64,000 nt of DNA from Desulfobacteraceae bacterium Eth-SRB2 (GCA_004193595.1 RPGQ01000012.1:62001-126000), one strand, 5' to 3'. Positions 27,501 to 36,981 are shown, counted from the stretch's first letter. Notes: generated from the sequence alone by a model not told the origin. Made by a program: numbers and translations.

Positions 27501-30500
27501 CGGTCGATGCTCAGTTGCATTCTCCTACTGATGTAGTCCTTGATAAGGCGGGCAACCTCTACATAGCGGATTTAAGTAATCATAGAATCCGCAAAGTAGA
27601 TACCGGCGGCATGATCACAACTGTGGTTGAGAGTCTGCAGGCTCCCTATGCCATAGCCTTAGATATCTGGGGTAATTTATTCATCCTCGATATTGCTTTG
27701 GAATTAGGGATGGGATCTCTTCTAAAGATGGATCAGAGTGGCAATATAACTACGCTTATGGAAATTGATCCGAGTCACTTTATGTTCGGCCTATCCGCTG
27801 ACAGTTCGGGTAATCTCTATATCGCAGATACCAAAAATAATAAAATCATCAAATTGGATACTACCGGCGTGATCACAACTGTGGCCGGCAATGGAACTAG
27901 AGGTTACAGCGGTGACGGTGGGCAGGCCACTCAGGCCCAGCTTGATTGGCCTACTGACGTGGATGTTAATGCAACTGGTGAGCTTTATATAACGGATACA
28001 GGTAATCATTGCATTCGGAAAGTAGATACTTTGGGTAATATCAATTCCATAGCCGGCTATGGAGTTGACGGTTACAGTGGAGATGGGGGACCGGCAAGCC
28101 GGGCACGACTTGAGAGTCCTGAAGCTGCAGCTGTAGACGCCACGGGTGACCTTTACATAGCGGACTCAGATAATCATAGAATCCGAAAAGTTGCCATTCC
28201 TTATGTCTTGGCCGGCGTTATTACGGGCGGAGAACATTCCTTTACCGAAAAAAGTGGTGTTGGGCATATCATAACGGACACAGGACTTCACAAAAAAACA
28301 ATCGACCTTGATTCAGGACTTGTTTTGCGTGAATTCGGTTATGATGAAAACAACAAATTAGATTCCATGATCGACCGTTTCGGAAACCAGACCACAATTG
28401 AACGGGATGAAAACGGTGTGCCGATATCTATGACTTCCCCAGACGGTCTTACCATCACGTTCACCATAAACGCCACGAATCACCTCACTCGAATCACTTA
28501 TCCGGATAGCAGTTATTATAGTTTTGAGTACACCTCGGACGGACTGTTGACCTCCAAAGTAGAGCCTGAAGGAAATAGATTTGAACATGTTTTTGATTCC
28601 AACGGTAAGCTGACGGATGCTGAAGACGAAGAAGGAGGACACTGGCAATTCAGCGAAACGGCATATGCGAACGGCGATATGCTCTCAGAAGTTCTTACCG
28701 GCGAAGGCAACCTCACCTCGTACCTGGACCACACCTACTCCACCGGCGCCTTCACCTCTACGATTACCGGTCCCACAGGTGCTCAAACCTTGTTTGCAAG
28801 ATCAGATAACGGTTTGACTGTAAACAAGACGCTTCCCTGTGGAACGGATCTTGAATTTAAATACGATCTCGATTCCGAATACAAGTTCAAATACATTAAA
28901 GAAATGACGGAAACCACGCCCTTCAGTCTTGAAAAGATTACACTCAGGGAAAAGGCATATCAGGATACCAACTCGGATTATGTCCCGGATCTGATCACCG
29001 AAACCGTAATGGTTAACGGCAAGTCCACTACTCTTGAGAACAATGTTCTCCAATCTCAAAAGACCATCACCTCTCCTGAGGGAAGGACAGTAACTACGCT
29101 TTATAATCCCGTCACACTGGTGACCGGAAGTGTGAGTGTACCCGGTTTTTTTGACACGACTTATGGATATGATACCAGAGGAAGGTTGACGTCTATCGAT
29201 ACCAATACCAGAGGGACCGACCTTGCTTATAATGCACAAGGCTTCCTTGAATCTGTCACAAATCCTGAAAACCATACCACAACTTACACTTACGATCCTG
29301 TAGGCCGTATAACCGAAATCAACCGCCCGGATACCACTTCAATTGGGTTTACCTACGATGATAACGGCAACATGACCGTGCTGACCAATCCATCGGCCAT
29401 CGATCACAGCTTTGGATTCAATAAGGTCAACAGGAACAGTTCCTACCAGACACCATTGAGCGGCAGTTACAGTTATGTGTATGACAAGGACCGGAGACTA
29501 AAACAGGCAAACTTTCCTTCCGGAAATCAGATCAACAACCTCTATGACACAACTAAACTTTCTCAGATCCAGACCCCGGAGGGAAATATCGTTTTTACCT
29601 ATCTTTGCGGCACAAAGGTGGAATCGATCACAAAGGGATCGGAATCCATCACCTACGGCTACGACGGTAAACTTGTGACATCCGAAACCATGGCCGGTAC
29701 CCTCAGCCAGTCACTCGGGTACGCTTATAATAATGATTTCAACCTGACTGGTTTTACATATGCGGGCAACAGCGTTAATTATACCTACGATAATGACGGC
29801 CTTTTGACCGGTGCCGGCAGTTTCACTATCGCTCGCAATGCCCAAAACGGCCTTCCTGAGTCAGTTACAGGTGGCCCCCTAAATCTGAGCCGTTTTTTCA
29901 ATGGTTATGGTGAAGTAGATGGACAGGACTTTACGATAAATAGCCAAGGCCTTACTTCTTGGAACCTGACCCGGAATAATAACGGAAGGATTACGTACAA
30001 GACAGAGAGTGTTGAGGGTGTCACTTGCAATTATGTTTATACCTATGATTCCATGGGACGATTTCTTACAGTGACCAAAGACAGCACAATGGTCGAAGAG
30101 TATCAATACGGTGCAAACGGAACCCGCACTTATGAAATGAATAGTTTGAGAGGGATTGCCGGAAGGACCTTAAACTACTCTGATGAGGACCATCTACTCA
30201 CGGCAGGCACAACAACATATCAATATAACGTGGATGGCTTTCTTACAACAAAAACCCAAGGAACGGATATCACTGCCTACGATTATTCTTCTCGTGGCGA
30301 ACTTTTAAGTGTCACGCTCCCTGATGGTCGGCTCATTGAATACGTCCATGACCCCTTAGGGAGAAGAATCGCGAAAAAGGTGAACAGCGCTATAGTTGAG
30401 AAATACCTCTGGCAGGGCCTGACCCGTTTGCTTGCCGTGTATGACGGCAGCGATAATCTCCTGATGCGATTTGAGTATGCCGACGGACGAATGCCGGTGG

Positions 30501-31111
30501 CAATGACCAAGGGAGGCATCACTTATTATCTTACCTACGATCAGGTCGGTTCGTTAAGAATAGTTGCAGATGCCTCCGGTAATGTGGTAAAAAGAGTTGA
30601 TTACGATTCGTTCGGCAATATCATTGAAGATACCGATCCGACTTTTGAAGTGTCGTTTGGATTTGCAGGAGGGCTTCACGATCGGGATACTGGGCTTGTA
30701 AGATTCGGATGTCGCGATTATGACCCGGATACAGGGCGATGGACCGCAAAAGATCCCATTTTGTTTGCTGGTGGGGATACGGATCTATATGGGTATTGCT
30801 TAAATGATCCAATCAATATAGTTGACCCCTGGGGCCTCATGTCTCCTTGGATTGGATACACAGCTGAGGCTATTATGGGTGCTGGTGGGGTCGCTTTTAC
30901 CTATGGACTTCTAACATCAAATCCGGTTGTTACTGGAGCTGGCTTAGGATTATTCTTTATAGGTGGCACGTTATACGTCTATAATTGGGTTAAATCCCCT
31001 CTCGATGCTATGAAGGAGACCAAAGAAGATCTTAAACCACTTGATGATCAGATGAAAAAAAACGAGAAGCTCCTAGAAGACCTAAAAAGTAAGCCGCGTG
31101 CTTGTCCCTGA
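24563..31111 (+). CDS. Giant exported NHL/RHS-repeat protein with RHS core, possible polymorphic toxin
   Basis: 2182 residues. In order: a signal peptide (1-25, ending LIHADN); an N-terminal beta region; three Ig-like domains (about 135-370), each with a TITLDESSTLTW-like strand and a TTTYTITATG-like end; a carboxypeptidase-regulatory-like beta domain (about 395-470); a Ca-site-like DTDTDGIVDALDADGDD stretch (about 625); six or so NHL repeats (about 900-1210) with the phrase VAGNGTRGYSGDGG; many YD/RHS repeats (about 1245-2020); and the RHS core with RDYDPDTGRW and a closing DPWG (about 2087). The last about 93 residues contain two hydrophobic segments and a Lys/Glu-rich coil. This tip is where RHS proteins carry a toxin, but it matches none I know. 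No T6SS or Tc genes are nearby; Sec export is implied. Confidence 0.85.
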   Translation: MPRKICCLFMFLFICSAFPSLIHADNQTVFGPKSFKIGKWHVHASVHTFNVEDPGEGIVTVTKNTPDKPIIGGFILFNTTLVPLRDFLTGDEVVFEKEIILRSINFITVFLRGAPGASVTIEVNKAGGPIPPPEVSLSADPQTITLDESSTLTWNVIHADNIIIEPGIGSVDPNGSIDVFPTQTTTYTLTADGMGGTTTESVTVSVNIPLPTVSISADPETILLGESSTLSWSSTHAHTWEIDPDVGSVTVNGSMSVSPTETTTYTITATGLGGTASADFTITVTDPNAPPAVTMTPDSADISQGESITLTWNSQRAQSAFIDNGVESVPLNGSATVSPDHTTTYTITVTGPTGSNSTASVVRVIGSPEPLPEGSFGKQYEDLIPTDATVDEYDTKRFSLITGRVRSIDETPISNVSVTLHSHPEYGTVFTDDEGRFSLPVEGGTTMTLAFHKDGLITAHRKVYVPWNDIAIAETIQMIAQDPAATTMTFDGNPDTVVTHQSTEVTDEFGSRSCSMVFTGGNHAYLVDEDGNDVHELNTITTRATEYTTPESMPAKLPPNSAYTYCAELSVDGAQRVRFEKPVITWVNNFLGFDVGMIVPFGYYDRDRGFWIPSDNGVVVKLLDTDTDGIVDALDADGDDQPDDLNSDGSFNDEVAGLNDAGIYQPDSTFWRMAVTHFTPGDCNWPFRYPEDAIDPNPENEPNDEQPEDFELCLTGGGSSVEDRSRIFHEDIPIPGTDMALHYTSNRVEGYKYVISIPVIGSVVPVSLKRIIVKVEVAGRTLTQILAPQPDQIVEFNWDGLDYLGRHVSFLQGQVSIGFVYNAEYLVPGEYLQAFGQTGKDPTWIPTRQEVTLWKKSDIFVGTMAKEAGVIAEGWSLTPHHYLNPIAPSRLYKGDGTISTDAGVIIDTVAGNGADGYSGDGGPAVDARLYIPEGVTVDASGNFYIVDRGNHCIRKVDTSGIITTVAGTGTYGYSGDGGPAVDAQLHSPTDVVLDKAGNLYIADLSNHRIRKVDTGGMITTVVESLQAPYAIALDIWGNLFILDIALELGMGSLLKMDQSGNITTLMEIDPSHFMFGLSADSSGNLYIADTKNNKIIKLDTTGVITTVAGNGTRGYSGDGGQATQAQLDWPTDVDVNATGELYITDTGNHCIRKVDTLGNINSIAGYGVDGYSGDGGPASRARLESPEAAAVDATGDLYIADSDNHRIRKVAIPYVLAGVITGGEHSFTEKSGVGHIITDTGLHKKTIDLDSGLVLREFGYDENNKLDSMIDRFGNQTTIERDENGVPISMTSPDGLTITFTINATNHLTRITYPDSSYYSFEYTSDGLLTSKVEPEGNRFEHVFDSNGKLTDAEDEEGGHWQFSETAYANGDMLSEVLTGEGNLTSYLDHTYSTGAFTSTITGPTGAQTLFARSDNGLTVNKTLPCGTDLEFKYDLDSEYKFKYIKEMTETTPFSLEKITLREKAYQDTNSDYVPDLITETVMVNGKSTTLENNVLQSQKTITSPEGRTVTTLYNPVTLVTGSVSVPGFFDTTYGYDTRGRLTSIDTNTRGTDLAYNAQGFLESVTNPENHTTTYTYDPVGRITEINRPDTTSIGFTYDDNGNMTVLTNPSAIDHSFGFNKVNRNSSYQTPLSGSYSYVYDKDRRLKQANFPSGNQINNLYDTTKLSQIQTPEGNIVFTYLCGTKVESITKGSESITYGYDGKLVTSETMAGTLSQSLGYAYNNDFNLTGFTYAGNSVNYTYDNDGLLTGAGSFTIARNAQNGLPESVTGGPLNLSRFFNGYGEVDGQDFTINSQGLTSWNLTRNNNGRITYKTESVEGVTCNYVYTYDSMGRFLTVTKDSTMVEEYQYGANGTRTYEMNSLRGIAGRTLNYSDEDHLLTAGTTTYQYNVDGFLTTKTQGTDITAYDYSSRGELLSVTLPDGRLIEYVHDPLGRRIAKKVNSAIVEKYLWQGLTRLLAVYDGSDNLLMRFEYADGRMPVAMTKGGITYYLTYDQVGSLRIVADASGNVVKRVDYDSFGNIIEDTDPTFEVSFGFAGGLHDRDTGLVRFGCRDYDPDTGRWTAKDPILFAGGDTDLYGYCLNDPINIVDPWGLMSPWIGYTAEAIMGAGGVAFTYGLLTSNPVVTGAGLGLFFIGGTLYVYNWVKSPLDAMKETKEDLKPLDDQMKKNEKLLEDLKSKPRACP

Positions 31112-31211
31112 TTGAAAGACCGAGCATAGTTCCGTAGTAGGGCTATCAGATTTGGAATATTTGCCCGCATTGAGTTGATAGGGTTTAGCCTATATTACGT
31201 TGGAGGATAAC

Positions 31212-31727
31212 ATGTCCGACTACGAGTTAAGTACGAGGTTTCTTGCCAAGATGGAATCAGAAGGTTTCTTATGCCAGAAGGAGACTTCTCTGGGGCCCTT
31301 GTCAGTATATTTCTATGGTTGTAAGAATGTCCGATATGGTTTGCTACAATACTATCTGCACTACTACGTTTTTCAACTTTCTTCGGAGTTACGGCCAAGT
31401 TTACAATATGTTATAGGATTACATGCCCTGGCTCGTGGATTTACAAATAACTTTAGAAATATGAAATCAAGATGGTATCGATTCATAGTTCCGATAACAG
31501 TGACATTAATCATTTCCGAAAACGGCTACGATGAGGAAACAATACTGAAAATTTGCTCCACAAAGCAGCGACACCAGATGGGTGACTGCAACACAATTCT
31601 TCTTGTTGACACATCAAAGAAGCAGGTTTACAAGCTTAACAAAATCGGCTTCATTGGCTCTCTTCCACTAAAGCGTGTTAATAAATATACATGTTCCCTT
31701 CTGGCAGAAATCGGGTTGAACGAATAA
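31212..31727 (+). CDS. Hypothetical protein downstream of the RHS gene, possible immunity protein
   Basis: 171 residues from ATG 31212, chosen because TGGAGG is 6 bases upstream; an earlier start at 31200 overlaps that site. It is a soluble alpha/beta protein with a Tyr-rich helix (LLQYYLHYYVFQL) and a strand-rich C-terminal half (FIVPITVTLII, NTILLVDTSKK). No family is recognised. It follows the RHS gene by 100 bases on the same strand, with its own ribosome-binding site, the usual place for an immunity gene of a polymorphic toxin. That role is inferred from position only. Confidence 0.6.
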   Translation: MSDYELSTRFLAKMESEGFLCQKETSLGPLSVYFYGCKNVRYGLLQYYLHYYVFQLSSELRPSLQYVIGLHALARGFTNNFRNMKSRWYRFIVPITVTLIISENGYDEETILKICSTKQRHQMGDCNTILLVDTSKKQVYKLNKIGFIGSLPLKRVNKYTCSLLAEIGLNE

Positions 31728-31800
31728 TAGGGAAAGCTATAGGACATCATCTGGATCAAAACGGCTGAAAAGAAAAAGAAATTGCGGAGCGGAGCGACAT

Positions 31801-31852
31801 CATTATTCGATGTTCAACGTTGGACGTTCGATGTTCGATTTTCGACGTTCAT
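31801..31852. repeat. GAACATCGAAC-type interspersed repeat, copy 2
   Basis: A half-copy, reverse-complement orientation, of the tract at 13064-13192, with units such as TTCGATGTTC and TTCGACGTTC. It lies between the RHS locus and prfC. Confidence 0.6.
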
Positions 31853-32001
31853 CTTTAAAAACAACTTAGCGCTTATGCCCCCTATTACGAGGTGTCCTTC
31901 CCGTACACTTGCCCGCTTCTTCCCGGAAGGTAACGGCCTCACCTCAAACGTCACAGGTCCGGCACACGGAAAATACTCCCTGGAAGGTTTTGAAATGGCT
32001 T

Positions 32002-33615
32002 TTAAGCTGCTCGTGGTTGGGTGGTCCGGGAGTTATTGATTTCCCTTGTTTTGTGGAATGCGATTGTCGGCCATTCTTTCATGCAATAGTCGAGCTGGAA
32101 CTCACTGGTTGTGAGATAGGCACTGGATCCTTCGGCATCCCTTACCATGTTGGACCTGTTTTTTTTCTCAAAATCCGCCATTTTTTTAGGATCGTCGCAT
32201 TCGATCCACCGCGCCACATGATAATCAACAGATTCGTAAACCGCATCAACGCCATATTCGGACCTCAATCGTTCCATTGTGATGTCAAACTGAAGCATGC
32301 CCACAGCCCCTAATATGTAACCGTTTCCGGCAACCGGTTTGAAAACCTGAACAACCCCCTCTTCCGCGAGCTGGACCAGTCCTTTTTGAAGATGTTTTGC
32401 CTTCATGGGGTTTTTTAGAATGGCCTTTTTGAAAATTTCAGGGGCAAAGTTGGGAATTCCGCAGAATTTTAAGGGTTCCTTTTCCGTAAACGTGTCACCG
32501 ATCTTTATGGTCCCATGGTTATGAATGCCGATGATATCGCCGGGATAGGCTTCCGACACGTTTTCACGCTCATTGGCCATGAAAATGGTGGCATTTGCAA
32601 ATTTAACATCTTTTCCGATTCTGTGGTGAACGGCCTTCATTCCTCTGGTAAATTTACCCGAGCAGATCCGGATAAATGCGATTCTGTCCCGGTGTGCCGG
32701 ATTCATATTGGCCTGAATTTTGAACGCAAAACCCGAGAAGGGTTCCTCATAGGGAGAAACATTTCGGGTAACCGCCTCCCTAGGACCCGGAGAGGGCGCC
32801 ATCTCCACAAAGGCGTCCAGCATCTCTTTTACACCAAAATTGTTGATGGCACTCCCAAAAAAAACAGGCGTCTGGTTGCCTTTTAAGTAATGGTCAAGTT
32901 CAAAGGGCGCTGCAACGCCCTCGACGAATTCAATATCCTCTCTTAAGTCATGGGCCTGGCTTCCTAACATCTCATCGAGTATAGTGGCAGAAATATCTTT
33001 TATCACCGTTCCTTGCCTACACCGCGATTCCCGACCGGGCGTAAAAAGGTGAAGCTCTTTTTTATAGAGGTTGTAAACCCCCTTGAATCTTTTCCCCATG
33101 CCGATGGGCCAGGAAAGAGGAGTGCATTCGATCTGGAGCTTATTCTCAATATCATCAAGAATATCAAGAGGGGTCATGCCCTCCCGATCCAGCTTGTTGA
33201 TAAAGGTAATAATGGGCGTGTTGCGCATGCGGCAGACTTCCATGAGCTTTTCGGTCTGGGGCTCAACCCCTTTGGCGTTGTCGATGACCATAAGGGCGCT
33301 GTCAACGGCGGTCAGAACCCTGTAGGTATCCTCGGAGAAGTCCTGATGCCCGGGCGTGTCCAGAAGATTTATCTCAAAATTCCGGTAATTGAATTTCATC
33401 ACCGACGTGGTGACGGATATGCCCCGTTCCTTTTCGATGGCCATCCAGTCGCTGGTCGCATATCTTTCTGCTTTGCGGGCCTTTACGGAGCCGGCCTGCT
33501 GAATGGCGCCGCCATAAAGAAGGAGCTTTTCGGTCAATGTGGTCTTGCCTGCGTCCGGATGGCTGATGATGCCAAAGGTCCGGCGTTTATCGATTTCTAT
33601 TTTGTTGTTGTTCAT
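32002..33615 (-). CDS. prfC: Peptide chain release factor 3
   Basis: 537 residues from ATG 33615 (the longer open frame runs into the adjacent repeat). A translational GTPase: G1 [10 protein letters not shown]2 with [11 protein letters not shown]3 DTPGHQDF, G4 NKLD, followed by domain 2 (about 310-390) and the RF3 C-terminal domain with [15 protein letters not shown]3 recycles RF1/RF2 from the ribosome after peptide release. Length is about that of E. coli RF3 (529), with a slightly longer tail. The gene stands alone between copies of dispersed repeats. Confidence 0.95.
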   Translation of the reverse strand: MNNNKIEIDKRRTFGIISHPDAGKTTLTEKLLLYGGAIQQAGSVKARKAERYATSDWMAIEKERGISVTTSVMKFNYRNFEINLLDTPGHQDFSEDTYRVLTAVDSALMVIDNAKGVEPQTEKLMEVCRMRNTPIITFINKLDREGMTPLDILDDIENKLQIECTPLSWPIGMGKRFKGVYNLYKKELHLFTPGRESRCRQGTVIKDISATILDEMLGSQAHDLREDIEFVEGVAAPFELDHYLKGNQTPVFFGSAINNFGVKEMLDAFVEMAPSPGPREAVTRNVSPYEEPFSGFAFKIQANMNPAHRDRIAFIRICSGKFTRGMKAVHHRIGKDVKFANATIFMANERENVSEAYPGDIIGIHNHGTIKIGDTFTEKEPLKFCGIPNFAPEIFKKAILKNPMKAKHLQKGLVQLAEEGVVQVFKPVAGNGYILGAVGMLQFDITMERLRSEYGVDAVYESVDYHVARWIECDDPKKMADFEKKNRSNMVRDAEGSSAYLTTSEFQLDYCMKEWPTIAFHKTREINNSRTTQPRAA

Positions 33616-33644
33616 GATGTATTTATTAAACGTCTCGGAACGTT

Positions 33645-33796
33645 GACGGTCTCGTAAAAAGTCCAACTTCTGCGTTGTGCTGCATTTCGCAATCATTCAA
33701 CGTACGAAAAGTACGCCTCATGATTACAAAATTTGCACGCCTTGAATTTGAACTTTTTACGAAACCGTCTAAATCGGACTTTTTACGAGTTCAACA
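33645..33796. repeat. TTTTTACGA palindromic repeat, copy A
   Basis: The ends carry TCGTAAAAAGTCC and GACTTTTTACGAG in inverted orientation, around a body with AACGTACGAAAAGTACGC, CATGATTACAAAATTTGCAC and a second inner TTTTTACGAAACCGTC. Copies B (35777-35950) and C (53252-53428) are the same element in the opposite orientation. Non-autonomous, MITE-like or REP-like. It separates prfC from typA. Confidence 0.8.
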
Positions 33797-33799
33797 ACG

Positions 33800-35626
33800 T
33801 TAGTTCAGTCCGTTTTTATTATTTCGCTTCTTTAGAGAAATCACTCTTTTGTGCAGCCGGATGGATTTCGGGGTCACCTCCACTATCTCGTCGTCTTTTA
33901 TAAAATTTATGGCCTTTTCCAGGGTCATGGGCTGCACCGGCGAGCATACCGTGCTTTCATCTTTTCCGGCAGCACGCATGTTGCTGAGCTTTTTTTCCTT
34001 GCTTGGATTTGCGTGGATATCAACCCCCTTGTTATGCTCACCGATAATCATTCCCGCATAAACAGGTTCTCCGGGGACAATGAAAAGACGGCCTCTGGGT
34101 TCAAGGTGATAGAGTGCGTATGCAACAGAGTTCCCCTGCCGGTCTGAAACAATAGAGCCGGTAAACCGGGTGGGAAAATCACCGCGAAACGGTTCATATC
34201 CTGCAAAAATGGTGTTCATGATTCCGGTTCCCTTTGTGTCCGTCAAAAATTCATCCCGGTAACCGATTAAAGAGCGTGAGGGAATCGAAAATTCCGCCCT
34301 TACTCTTCCGCTTTGGTTATTGACAAGGTTTGTCAGCCGTCCCTTTCTTATGGAAAGCTTTTCGGTGACAACTCCCAAAAAATGTTCATCACAATCCACA
34401 AACAGTGTCTCAATGGGCTCGAGCATGGTTCCGTTTAAATGTTTGTAAATTACCTTTGGACGGCCCACGGAAAGTTCAAATCCTTCCCGTCTCATGGTTT
34501 CGATGAGGATGGCCATCTGGAACTCTCCCCTGCCCTTTACAATGAATCTGTCCCTGTCCCCGGTCTGTTCAAGCCTGACGGCAACGTTTTTAAGGGTCTC
34601 CTTGATCAGCCGTTCGCGTATCTTGCCGGATTGTACGATTCTACCTTCCTTTCCGCTCAAGGGAGAGGTGTTGATGGTAAATTCCATGGAAATCGTAGGC
34701 TCGTCCACGGTGATTCTTTTTAAGGGTTTGGGAAATTCTTTTGTGCAGATGGTATCACCGATTTTGACATCCTCGATTCCTGAGAGAACGACAATATCAC
34801 CGGGCTCTGCCGTTTCAACCTCTTTCAAATTCATCCCGTCATATACTTGAAGCTTGGATATCTTGAGCGGAAGATGTTCTTCTTTGTCGTTGATACAGAC
34901 CATGGCGTCATTGAACCGGGCATTTTGGTTAAAAATTTTTCCGATGGCCAGCCGGCCCAGGTAATCTGAATATCCGAGATCAGACACCAACATCTGAAAC
35001 GGTTCTCCGGGATCGTATTCAGGGGCCGGTATCTCATCGATGATGATTTCAAAGAGAAGATGAAGATTGTCACGATTTTCAGCCAGATTTTTTTTTGCGA
35101 TGCCTTGACGTCCCACGGCATACAAATAGGGAAAATCGAGCTGTTCACCGCCTGCATCAAGGTCAATGAAAAGATCATAGATCTCATCAAGAATCTGTTC
35201 GGGACGGGCATCCTTTCTGTCGATCTTGTTAATCACCACAACAACCTTGAGGCCTTTCTCAAAGGTTTTCTTCAACACAAAACGGGTTTGGGGCAGCGGT
35301 CCTTCAGAAGCATCCACCAGCAAAATCGCACCATCCGCCATGGACAGGGCGCGCTCGACCTCTCCGCCGAAATCCGAATGGCCGGGGGTGTCGATGATGT
35401 TAATTTTTACCCCGTTCCACCGCACGGAACAGTTTTTTGCGGCAATGGTTATTCCTCTTTCCCTTTCCAGGTCCATGCTGTCCATGATTCTCTCATCAAC
35501 TTCAAGGCCCGGCCTGAAGAGCCCGCTCTGCCTGAACATGGCATCAACAAGGGTTGTTTTGCCGTGGTCAACATGCGCGATGATCGCGATGTTTCTTATT
35601 TTTTCATTTCTTAAATTGTTATTCAC
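33800..35626 (-). CDS. typA: GTP-binding ribosome-associated protein TypA/BipA
   Basis: 608 residues from GTG 35626 (the longer open frame reads into copy B of the repeat; the family length is about 600-610). G1 AHVDHGKTTL, G2 RGITIAAKN, G3 DTPGHSDFGGEV, G4 NKIDR, then elongation-factor-like domains II-V and the BipA-specific C-terminal domain with RAEFSIPSRSLIGYRDEF. It assists ribosome assembly and stress-adapted translation. The C-terminal end is Lys/Asn-rich and stops close to copy A of the repeat. Confidence 0.95.
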   Translation of the reverse strand: MNNNLRNEKIRNIAIIAHVDHGKTTLVDAMFRQSGLFRPGLEVDERIMDSMDLERERGITIAAKNCSVRWNGVKINIIDTPGHSDFGGEVERALSMADGAILLVDASEGPLPQTRFVLKKTFEKGLKVVVVINKIDRKDARPEQILDEIYDLFIDLDAGGEQLDFPYLYAVGRQGIAKKNLAENRDNLHLLFEIIIDEIPAPEYDPGEPFQMLVSDLGYSDYLGRLAIGKIFNQNARFNDAMVCINDKEEHLPLKISKLQVYDGMNLKEVETAEPGDIVVLSGIEDVKIGDTICTKEFPKPLKRITVDEPTISMEFTINTSPLSGKEGRIVQSGKIRERLIKETLKNVAVRLEQTGDRDRFIVKGRGEFQMAILIETMRREGFELSVGRPKVIYKHLNGTMLEPIETLFVDCDEHFLGVVTEKLSIRKGRLTNLVNNQSGRVRAEFSIPSRSLIGYRDEFLTDTKGTGIMNTIFAGYEPFRGDFPTRFTGSIVSDRQGNSVAYALYHLEPRGRLFIVPGEPVYAGMIIGEHNKGVDIHANPSKEKKLSNMRAAGKDESTVCSPVQPMTLEKAINFIKDDEIVEVTPKSIRLHKRVISLKKRNNKNGLN

Positions 35627-35776
35627 GGAATATACTCTTCTATCTATTAAAATTTCAATGGAGGCAAAAGCCAAACTACAAAAATAAGCATCCAAATTAT
35701 TATTACAACCCCACATAAGCGAAAGTCGAGAATGTCCCAATGGAACAACTATCCATGATGCTGAATGAAATATGAT

Positions 35777-35950
35777 AAACCCGTAAAAAATCCGATTTAG
35801 ACGGTTTTTTAAAAAGTTCAAATTCCCCCGCCAAACATAGCCGGGATAAAAAGGCGTGCAAGTTTCGTAATCATGAGGAGTACTTATCGTACGTTGAATG
35901 ATTGCGAAATGCAGCGCAACGCAGAAGTTGGACTTTTTACGAAACCATCA
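35777..35950. repeat. TTTTTACGA palindromic repeat, copy B
   Basis: Opposite orientation to copy A and parallel to copy C; it shares GGCGTGCAAGTTTCGTAATC, the CGTACGTTGAATGATTGCG block and the end GTTGGACTTTTTACGA. Together, A and B bracket the typA gene. From 35951 to 36143 I see no gene. Confidence 0.8.
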
Positions 35951-36143
35951 AATATTGTCCGGACAAAAATCCATACACCTGGAAAATTGTCTCATGGAGA
36001 AGGTCCGAGGGTAGATTTTCCCGCCCCATATGCCCTGCCCCCGGATCATTTTCAATCTGCCACATGAAAAACCCAAACCTTAGCGAGTCTGAAAACAGTT
36101 TTGTCTAAAAACAACCATGCTTCCCGTTTGTGATTGTTTTATG

Positions 36144-36238
36144 TCCGCCAGGCCATTGGAGCGGGGCTTAAAGACAGCGATGAAGGCCGAACGGTTGAGG
36201 TCAAGGAAGTACGCAAAAGATTTGGATTGACCAAATGA
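36144..36238 (+). pseudogene. C-terminal fragment of an antitoxin-like protein
   Basis: An open frame with no start reads RQAIGAGLKDSDEGRTVE followed by EVRKRFGLTK, which resembles the tail of ribbon-helix-helix or Phd-type antitoxins (helix, Gly-Arg turn, EV-RFG end). It stops 22 bases before the DUF2283 gene. Probably a remnant of a lost toxin-antitoxin operon. Confidence 0.4.
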
Positions 36239-36260
36239 GGGTTCACAGAGGATTCAAACA

Positions 36261-36479
36261 ATGAAAATTGCCTATTACCCGGAAACAGATTCAATGTATA
36301 TTGACTTTTCAGCAAAACAGAGCGCCGAAAGCAAAGAAGTTTCTCCAGGGGTCGTGCTTGATTATGACTCAGATGGAAACCTTGTCGGCATTGATATTGA
36401 TAATGCCTCCCGCAAGTTGGATTTAAAGGAATTGATTTTAAGCAAAATTCCGACAAACAAACAGACAATAGCGGCCTGA
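36261..36479 (+). CDS. DUF2283 family small protein
   Basis: 72 residues. It has the family pattern: IAYYPETDSMYIDF, then SPGVVLDYDSDGNLVGIDID and a Leu-rich end. DUF2283 proteins have no settled function and are often found beside DUF4258 or antitoxin-like genes. This intact copy is the parent form of the deleted version at 19673, and both are followed by the 250-bp repeat. An AGAGG site lies 12 bases before the ATG. Confidence 0.8.
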   Translation: MKIAYYPETDSMYIDFSAKQSAESKEVSPGVVLDYDSDGNLVGIDIDNASRKLDLKELILSKIPTNKQTIAA

Positions 36480-36510
36480 TTTTCTTCCTTGACCTAGCGT
36501 CATCCAGAAT

Positions 36511-36765
36511 CCCCGCTGAAACGGGATCTCCGCCCCAGATAAACAGAAAGGACCCATAGGTTTCACGGGGTGAACTTCACTTCGACCCGCATCCCCGGTC
36601 AATCGGGATTTCCGCTGCGCTACAACAAGCAATCAGCGTCCATCATCCAGAAATTCCTTGACCGTTCAGGGGTAATTGTGTATGCATATTTTTGAATTTA
36701 CTTGAATATTTTGCACAAATCTCATTCTCGACCTGGGCGGAGCTCACCTATTCGGTTGATTTTAC
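36511..36765. repeat. 250-bp dispersed repeat, copy 3
   Basis: The same blocks as copies 1 and 2, following the intact DUF2283 gene. From 36766 to 36930 I see no gene; it is AT-rich and leads into the lexA promoter. Confidence 0.75.
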
Positions 36766-36930
36766 TCTGCAGTTCAATTAACAGCTCAAACTTTTTACTG
36801 TTGTTAAATTATTATAGCGTTATGCTTTTAATTTGCTGCAGGAAAAACCTAAAATATAAAGCGCATTCCTAAAATTCCCTATTCAAGAGGCAACACCATT
36901 CATTTTTTTCGGAATAGGGACCATTAAGGC

Positions 36931-36981
36931 TTGACATTCGTTAATTTGTTTGCCAAAGTACTATACAAATGTTTAGTATAG
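36931..36981 (+). promoter_or_regulatory. Probable lexA promoter with a palindromic operator over the start codon
   Basis: TTGACA at 36931-36936 is a candidate -35. CTATACAAATGTTTAGTATAG (36961-36981) is a near-perfect dyad of the form CTATAC-N-AA-N3-TT-N-GTATAG, and the lexA ATG (36969) lies in its centre. There is no ribosome-binding site before that ATG, so the mRNA may be leaderless. Binding of the LexA-like protein here would block its own operon. The spacing of -35 to any -10 is not ideal, so the promoter itself is less certain than the dyad. Confidence 0.55.

Noticed and set aside
33013..33657. 214-codon frame opposite prfC
   Set aside because: Shadow of the GTPase domain of prfC on the other strand.
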